Of a DNA stretch of 10,427 bases, positions 6,850 to 10,427 are shown piece after piece (the stretch's first letter is position 1; each line of letters opens with the position of its first letter). Position numbers and translations under genes: made by a program. The notes under the pieces are model-generated. The model did not search any database. It was not told the origin of the DNA and saw only the letters and a program-made list of their open reading frames with translations. The stretch is from Burkholderiales bacterium (GTDB lineage Bacteria > Pseudomonadota > Gammaproteobacteria > Burkholderiales > Burkholderiaceae_E): NCBI GenBank assembly GCA_020348765.1, contig CP070753.1, positions 2,443,913-2,454,339 on the forward strand. The letters are read 5' to 3'.

Positions 6850-6899
6850 TCGGAGCCGGCCGCGCCGGCTGATCGGGGCCGCCCGCGCCAGCTGATCGG
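6831..6899. repeat. Three tandem 23-bp repeats across the dsbC stop codon
   Basis: Units at 6831-6853, 6854-6876 and 6877-6899 each contain GCC(A/G)GCTGATCGG. The first and third are identical; the middle differs at three positions. The first copy holds the last codons and TGA of dsbC, so the other two are non-coding duplicates of the gene's end. Confidence 0.9.
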
Positions 6900-6901
6900 C
6901 C

Positions 6902-6922
6902 GGCCGCGACGCGCTCGCGGCC
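6902..6922. terminator. Hairpin between convergent dsbC and mltA
   Basis: GGCCGCGA and TCGCGGCC form a perfect 8-bp stem around a five-base loop, 53 bases after the dsbC stop and 22 bases beyond the mltA stop. There is no T-tract, so intrinsic termination is uncertain, but the placement suits a bidirectional transcription barrier. Confidence 0.4.
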
Positions 6923-6943
6923 CGGCCGCCGCGCACGCGTCGC

Positions 6944-8320
6944 TCAGCGTGTCGCTGCCGCGGCAGACATCGCCGGTATCGGCGGCTCCTGGCCTCGCGG
7001 CCACAGCAGCCAGAGCCGCATCCGGGCGCGCATGACGCCGGCTTCGCGCTGCGCCCGGTCGCCGGCACCCCAGAACAGGTCGGCACGGATCGCGCCCCGG
7101 ATCGCGCCGCCGGAGTCCTGTGCCAGCGCCAGCCGGCGCACCGGGGCACCGTCCAGCCGGTGGTCGCTGGTGAAGTACACGAACGAGCCCAGCGGCACGG
7201 CCGCCGGGTCGATCGCCAGCGAGCGCAGCGGCGTCAGCGGCACGCCCATCGATCCCGGCGGGCCTTCCTCGGGGTCGGCGGCCGGCGGCAACTCGCGGAA
7301 AAACACGTAGCTCGGATTGCGCTGCATCAGCTCCCGAGCCTGGCCCGGGTGGGTCGCGAGCCAGGCCCGGATCGCCGGCGCACTGACATCTTCCAGGCTC
7401 AGCGCGCCGCGTTCGACCAGCTCGCGGCCGATCGCGCGGTAGGGATGGCCGTTCTGGTTCGCGTAGCCGACGCGCACGGTGCTCCGGTCGGGCAGGCGCA
7501 CCTTGCCCGAGCCCTGGATCTGAAGGAAGAAGGCATCGACCGCGTCGTCGACCCAAAGGATCTCGTGGCCTGTCAGCGCGCGACCGTTCTCGATCTCGGC
7601 CCGACTCCAGTACGGAACGACGCGCTTGCCGTCGAGCCGGCCGCGCAGCCGCAGCCCGCGGGTCTGCGGATAGACCGCCGCCAGGTCGATGACCAGCAGG
7701 TCGTCGGGCTGGCGGTACAGCGGGACCTGGTACGGGCCGCCGCGCTCGCGGCTGCCATTGAGCAGCGGTTCGTAATAGCCGGTCAGCAGGCCCGTGTCGC
7801 GCGTGGCACCTTCGCGGTCTGTGACCTCGATCGCGTAGGCGTCGAAGCGCGATTCGATCCACGCGCGCAGCGCTGGGCCGGAGCGCGATCGAGCCTCGTC
7901 GCACAGTCCGGACCAGGCGAAAGCGCTGCGGCTGGCATCGCACTGGCGCGCGATCGCGCGTTCCAGGTCCGCGAGCGGGTCCGTGTGCCATCCGGGTATC
8001 GCAGCGAACGTGGCGGGAAGCAGCCGCACCCCGGGTTCGGTCGGGCGCGGTGCCACCGAGCATCCCGCGATGGCGACGGCGAGCACGAGGAGCAAGGCCC
8101 GCGGCAGCCGGGCCCAGGGCAGCCGGGCCCAGGGCAGCCGGGCCCAGGGCAGCCGGGCCCGCGGCAGCCGGGCCCAGGGCAGCCGGGCCCAGGGCAGCCG
8201 GGCCCAAGGCAGCCGGGCCCAGGGCAGCCGGGCCCCACTCGGCGAAAGGCTCGCGCGCGCTGTGCAAGCCCCGTGCGTCTTAGAATCCGGGCGTCGAGCG
8301 AGGTCGGACATGTGGGTCAT
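6944..8320 (-). CDS. mltA: Membrane-bound lytic murein transglycosylase A, with repeat-expanded N-terminus
   Basis: MltA is an outer-membrane lipoprotein that cleaves the MurNAc-GlcNAc bond of peptidoglycan, forming 1,6-anhydro ends. Family motifs: TGYYEPLLNGS (residues 180-190), LQIQGSGKVRL (266-276), VGYANQNGHPY (284-294), then the 3D-type barrel with ALAQDSGGAIRGAIRADLFWG, where Asp402 is the probable catalytic acid. A lipobox IAGC puts the lipidated cysteine at residue 87. Before it lie a hydrophobic core (ALLLVLAVAIAG) and nine in-frame pentapeptide repeats (ARLPW or ARLPR, about residues 30-75), so the pre-sequence is far longer than the usual 15-30 residues. No in-frame ATG or GTG occurs between 8311 and the hydrophobic core. 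A TTG at 8095 would leave no basic N-terminal region, so the start must be 8320 or 8311. The start overlaps the divergent small gene by up to 11 bases. The enzyme call is firm; the N-terminus is the doubtful part. Confidence 0.92.
   Translation of the reverse strand: MTHMSDLARRPDSKTHGACTARASLSPSGARLPWARLPWARLPWARLPWARLPRARLPWARLPWARLPWARLPRALLLVLAVAIAGCSVAPRPTEPGVRLLPATFAAIPGWHTDPLADLERAIARQCDASRSAFAWSGLCDEARSRSGPALRAWIESRFDAYAIEVTDREGATRDTGLLTGYYEPLLNGSRERGGPYQVPLYRQPDDLLVIDLAAVYPQTRGLRLRGRLDGKRVVPYWSRAEIENGRALTGHEILWVDDAVDAFFLQIQGSGKVRLPDRSTVRVGYANQNGHPYRAIGRELVERGALSLEDVSAPAIRAWLATHPGQARELMQRNPSYVFFRELPPAADPEEGPPGSMGVPLTPLRSLAIDPAAVPLGSFVYFTSDHRLDGAPVRRLALAQDSGGAIRGAIRADLFWGAGDRAQREAGVMRARMRLWLLWPRGQEPPIPAMSAAAATR
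8096..8235. repeat. 15-bp minisatellite, nine copies, inside mltA
   Basis: GGCAGCCGGGCCC starts at 8103, 8118, 8133, 8148, 8163, 8178, 8193, 8208 and 8223, always 15 bases apart, with a partial copy (GGCCC) at 8096. The two joining bases are AG in most units, GC at 8101 and 8161, and AA at 8206. The GC variants lie 60 bases apart, suggesting a four-unit block was duplicated. Each unit encodes ARLPW or ARLPR on the minus strand. Confidence 0.97.
8281..8286 (+). promoter_or_regulatory. Putative -10 box of the small membrane protein gene
   Basis: TAGAAT lies 23 bases before the ATG at 8310, giving a short leader that contains GAGG. No clear -35 hexamer is visible. The same TAGAAT form occurs upstream of rpe in this window. 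Confidence 0.4.
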
Positions 8321-8393
8321 CTATCTCGAGGCTGCCGTAGCCGTCGGCCTGCTGCTGCTGATCGTCTGGTGGACGATGCGGGGCAAGAAGTAG
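8310..8393 (+). CDS. Predicted 27-residue single-pass membrane protein
   Basis: The ATG at 8310 has GAGG six bases upstream and a TAGAAT box before that; the frame ends in TAG at 8391-8393. The product begins MWVIYLEAAVAVG, continues with a leucine-rich hydrophobic stretch (LLLLIVWW), and ends in a basic tail (TMRGKK). This is the layout of a single transmembrane helix with the C-terminus in the cytoplasm. I have an impression of similar small proteins in Burkholderiales but cannot name a family or function. It is head-to-head with mltA, and the first bases of the two genes overlap. A 16-bp palindrome nine bases after the stop could end its transcript. The frame stays open upstream through the mltA repeats, but that part is antisense to mltA and is not claimed as coding. 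Confidence 0.6.
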   Translation: MWVIYLEAAVAVGLLLLIVWWTMRGKK

Positions 8394-8401
8394 CAAGGGT
8401 A

Positions 8402-8417
8402 GCGCAGGCGCCTGCGC
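8402..8417. terminator. 16-bp perfect palindrome after the small membrane protein gene
   Basis: GCGCAGGCGCCTGCGC reads the same on both strands and begins nine bases after the stop at 8393. It could form a terminator hairpin or bind a dimeric protein. No T-tract follows. Confidence 0.35.
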
Positions 8418-8600
8418 GCGGCCTGGACCGAATCGGGTGCGCGCCGGTGCGGCTTCTGCCAGGCGGGCCAGCTGCTGTTCAGCGCCGGGCCGCTGCATCG
8501 CGCCGGCCGCCTCGTGCCGGGCCTTGCGCGTTGGGGGCGATTCGGCTGCCAGCCCGTCAGCGCGGGCACCTTTGCCGAGTCGGCCGCCCGGCTGACAGCC

Positions 8601-8615
8601 CGGCCGTGGCGGCCG
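8601..8615 (-). terminator. Possible hairpin downstream of apaG
   Basis: CGGCCG at 8601-8606 and 8610-8615 can pair around three bases, just beyond the apaG stop. An 11-base direct repeat (CGGCCGCCCGG at 8581 and 8610) overlaps it. There is no T-tract. The rest of 8418-8600 shows no gene I can support. Confidence 0.25.
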
Positions 8616-8620
8616 CCCGG

Positions 8621-8995
8621 TCAGTGCAATGCGCCCGGCGCGACCAGCGCGAACTCCGGAATCGGCACTTCGAACCGGTTTCCGTCCTCGGCGACGAAGA
8701 AATACGCGCCGCGCATCGAGCCGGTGGACGTGGCCAGCGGCGAGCCGCTGGTGTACTCGAAGCTCTCGCCGGCGCGAAGCAGCGGCTGGTGCCCGACCAC
8801 GCCCAGCCCCTTGACCTCGGTGACCTGCCCGCTGGCATCGGTGATGATCCAGTGCCGGCTGATCAGCTGCGCGGCAACCCGTCCGGTGTTTCTGATCGTC
8901 ACGGTGTATGCGAACAGGTAGCGGCCCTCACCCGGATCGGACTGCTCGGGCAGGAATCTTGGCTCGACATGGATTCGGAACTCGTAGTCGCTCAC
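8621..8995 (-). CDS. apaG: ApaG domain protein (Co2+/Mg2+ efflux protein ApaG)
   Basis: ApaG is a small fibronectin type III-like beta-sandwich protein; its gene name comes from Co2+ resistance and low Mg2+ phenotypes in enterobacteria, and the molecular role is unsettled. From the GTG at 8995 the product has 124 residues, against 125 in E. coli. Characteristic stretches are YEFRIHVEPRFLPEQSDP, YTVTIRNTG, LISRHWIITDASGQ, then VKGLGVVGHQPLL and YTSGSPL followed by GSMRGAYFF. The frame is open to an ATG at 9040, but that extension is arginine-rich and outside the family length, so I chose GTG, which has AGG seven bases upstream. It is transcribed divergently from rpe across a 94-base gap containing an inverted repeat. 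Confidence 0.94.
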   Translation of the reverse strand: MSDYEFRIHVEPRFLPEQSDPGEGRYLFAYTVTIRNTGRVAAQLISRHWIITDASGQVTEVKGLGVVGHQPLLRAGESFEYTSGSPLATSTGSMRGAYFFVAEDGNRFEVPIPEFALVAPGALH

Positions 8996-9045
8996 TGCGT
9001 GGCCTGCGGTGCTCGGTCGCGGCGATCGTCGGATGCGCACACGGT

Positions 9046-9064
9046 TAGAATGAGCCGCATTCTA
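9046..9064. promoter_or_regulatory. Inverted repeat with a TAGAAT box on each strand, apaG/rpe intergenic region
   Basis: TAGAATG (9046-9052) and CATTCTA (9058-9064) are exact reverse complements separated by five bases. Read on either strand the site begins with TAGAAT, a good -10 box, 38 bases before the rpe ATG and 63 bases before the apaG GTG. No convincing -35 box is seen on either side. It may be a pair of back-to-back promoters or an operator. Confidence 0.45.
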
Positions 9065-9089
9065 GAACGCGTTCATCGCGCCCGGTGCC

Positions 9090-9800
9090 ATGTCCACAGT
9101 GTCGTCATCCGGTGCCTACCGGATCGCCCCCAGTCTGTTGTCGGCCGACTTCGCGCGTCTGGGCGAGGAGGTGCGCGCGGTCGAGGCCGCCGGGGTGGAC
9201 CTGATCCACTTCGACGTGATGGACAACCACTACGTCCCGAACCTGACCGTCGGCCCGCTGGTGTGCGAGGCCATCCGTCCGCACGTCTCGATTCCGATCG
9301 ACGTGCACCTGATGGTGCGCCCGGTCGACCGACTCGTCGGCGACTTCGCCAAGGCGGGCGCGAACCTGATCACCTTCCATCCCGAGGCCAGCGATCATGT
9401 CGACCGCACGCTGCAGCTGATCCGTGACCACGGCTGCAAGGCCGGGCTGGTGTTCAACCCGGCCACGCCCCTCGGATGGCTCGACTACGTGATGCCAAAG
9501 CTCGACATCGTGCTGCTGATGTCGGTCAATCCCGGGTTCGGTGGCCAGAAGTTCATCGCCTCGACGCTGGGCAAGCTGGCCGAGGTGCGCGCCCGGATCG
9601 ATCGCCACGTGGCCGGCGGCGGCCAGCCGATCTGGCTCGAGGTCGACGGCGGCGTCAGGGTCGACAACATCGCCGCGATCGCGCGCGCCGGTGCCGATAC
9701 CTTCGTCGCCGGCTCGGCCGTGTTCGGCGCGCCCGATCCGGACCGCGGCTACCGCGGCGTCGTCGGGCGCATGCGCGACGCGCTGGCCACGGTCGACTGA
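9090..9800 (+). CDS. rpe: Ribulose-phosphate 3-epimerase
   Basis: It interconverts D-ribulose 5-phosphate and D-xylulose 5-phosphate in the pentose phosphate pathway and, in autotrophs, the Calvin cycle. The 236-residue TIM barrel is full length. It opens [16 protein letters not shown]. Metal ligands are in [14 protein letters not shown] (His40, Asp42), DVHLMV (His73) and WLEVDGGV (Asp186, the probable acid/base). The phosphate loop is [12 protein letters not shown], and a second phosphate site is in FVAGSAVFG. The ATG at 9090 is chosen because the family usually begins a few residues before IAPSLLSAD; the ribosome site there is weak. The next gene begins directly after its stop, so translation is probably coupled. 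Confidence 0.97.
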   Translation: MSTVSSSGAYRIAPSLLSADFARLGEEVRAVEAAGVDLIHFDVMDNHYVPNLTVGPLVCEAIRPHVSIPIDVHLMVRPVDRLVGDFAKAGANLITFHPEASDHVDRTLQLIRDHGCKAGLVFNPATPLGWLDYVMPKLDIVLLMSVNPGFGGQKFIASTLGKLAEVRARIDRHVAGGGQPIWLEVDGGVRVDNIAAIARAGADTFVAGSAVFGAPDPDRGYRGVVGRMRDALATVD

Positions 9801-10427
9801 GTGAACCCCGCCCCGATGCCACGAGCCGAAATGGTCGCCGGTGCTGCCGCGAACCGCCATGCCGATGCCGGACGCGGGCGCACGTTCCGGGCACGCGCGG
9901 TCATCATCGACCTGGACGGCACGCTGCTCGATACCGCAGGCGACCTGGCTGCGACCGCCAACGCGATTCGTGCCGAGTTCGGCATGCCGCCGCTGCCGGT
10001 CGAAGTGATTGCGACCTATGTCGGCAAGGGTGCCGGCATGCTGGTGCACCGGGCATTGACCGCAGATCTTGCCGGCGAGGTCGACTCCGAGACGCACGCG
10101 CGAGGCATGCGGGCCTTCGACCGCATCTACGCGATGGAGAACGGCCGCACCGCGCGGCCGTATCCGGGTGTGCTCGAGGGGCTCGAGGCAATGCGCGCCA
10201 AAGGGCTGCGTCTGGCATGCGTGACCAACAAGCCGCAGGCGTTCAGCGACGCGCTGCTGCGCAGCAGCGGGCTGGACGGCTACTTCGAGCTGGTGATCGG
10301 TGGCGATGCGCTCGAGCGCCGCAAGCCGGATCCGTTGCCGATGCGGCACGTGGCCGAGCGGTTCGCGGTGCCGGCGACCGAGACCGTGGCCATCGGCGAC
10401 TCGGTCAACGACGTGCTGGCCGCGCGC
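9801..10427 (+). CDS. gph: Phosphoglycolate phosphatase (HAD family), 3' end outside window
   Basis: It dephosphorylates 2-phosphoglycolate, formed by DNA repair and by Rubisco oxygenation, to glycolate. Numbered from the GTG at 9801, HAD motif I is VIIDLDGTLLDT (Asp37 nucleophile, Asp39), motif II is CVTNKPQ, motif III has the lysine of RRKPDPLP, and motif IV is AIGDSVND. The cap region between motifs I and II has the usual length of the Gph branch. The frame is open to the window edge, 209 codons in. The GTG directly follows the rpe TGA (TGAGTG), suggesting translational coupling. ATGs at 9816 and 9831 are alternatives, and the first 30 residues are poorly conserved in type. rpe-gph, often followed by trpE, is a familiar Burkholderiales order. 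Confidence 0.93.
   Translation, partial: MNPAPMPRAEMVAGAAANRHADAGRGRTFRARAVIIDLDGTLLDTAGDLAATANAIRAEFGMPPLPVEVIATYVGKGAGMLVHRALTADLAGEVDSETHARGMRAFDRIYAMENGRTARPYPGVLEGLEAMRAKGLRLACVTNKPQAFSDALLRSSGLDGYFELVIGGDALERRKPDPLPMRHVAERFAVPATETVAIGDSVNDVLAAR

Noticed and set aside
8096..8235. CRISPR array
   Set aside because: The units are contiguous 15-bp repeats without unique spacers and lie in frame inside mltA.
7160..9427. Very long plus-strand open frame (about 755 codons) with collagen-like GPGQPGP repeats
   Set aside because: It runs antisense through mltA and apaG, which are certain genes. The repeats are the mltA minisatellite read in another frame, and openness is expected in GC-rich DNA.
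9105..10349. Long minus-strand open frame opposite rpe and gph
   Set aside because: Both plus-strand genes are firmly identified; the antisense translation is histidine/arginine/glutamine-rich noise.

Overview
The window is high-GC DNA from a betaproteobacterium, most likely of the order Burkholderiales. This rests on recognised genes and their order: a ubiH-family hydroxylase followed by dsbC, then mltA, apaG, rpe and gph, an arrangement I know from Burkholderiales chromosomes. A PEP-CTERM protein remnant also fits an exopolysaccharide-forming environmental betaproteobacterium. This is recognition by eye; no database search was run.

Layout. Positions 1-594 hold the 3' end of an iron-dependent hydroxyacid-oxoacid transhydrogenase (+). 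Positions 746-1642 hold an intact membrane-anchored glycerophosphodiester phosphodiesterase (-). Positions about 1650-4590 are a graveyard, less GC-rich to the eye than its flanks: a DUF924 gene without its C-terminal half, one apparently intact unidentified gene (229 codons), the C-terminal end of a YhaN-type ATPase with a frameshift, a PEP-CTERM protein gene broken by two frameshifts, and a short coding-like scrap. tRNA-Phe(GAA) (-) at 4718-4793 bounds this zone and has a good promoter.

From 4903 on, the DNA is ordinary core chromosome. A UbiH/COQ6-type FAD monooxygenase (+), probably leaderless, is followed by dsbC (+). dsbC converges on mltA (-), and a 23-bp tandem repeat and a hairpin lie between them. 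Head-to-head with mltA is a 27-residue predicted membrane protein (+). apaG (-) and rpe-gph (+) diverge from a shared intergenic region whose centre is an inverted repeat carrying a TAGAAT box on each strand. gph runs off the right edge.

The core genes serve quinone biosynthesis, periplasmic disulfide isomerisation, murein turnover, the pentose phosphate/Calvin pathway and phosphoglycolate salvage. The most unusual structure is in mltA: nine 15-bp repeats sit in frame between its start codon and its lipoprotein signal sequence, giving a predicted 86-residue pre-sequence. I do not see a complete novel defence or mobile system; the notable signals are this minisatellite, the small membrane protein overlapping mltA, and the cluster of decayed genes.
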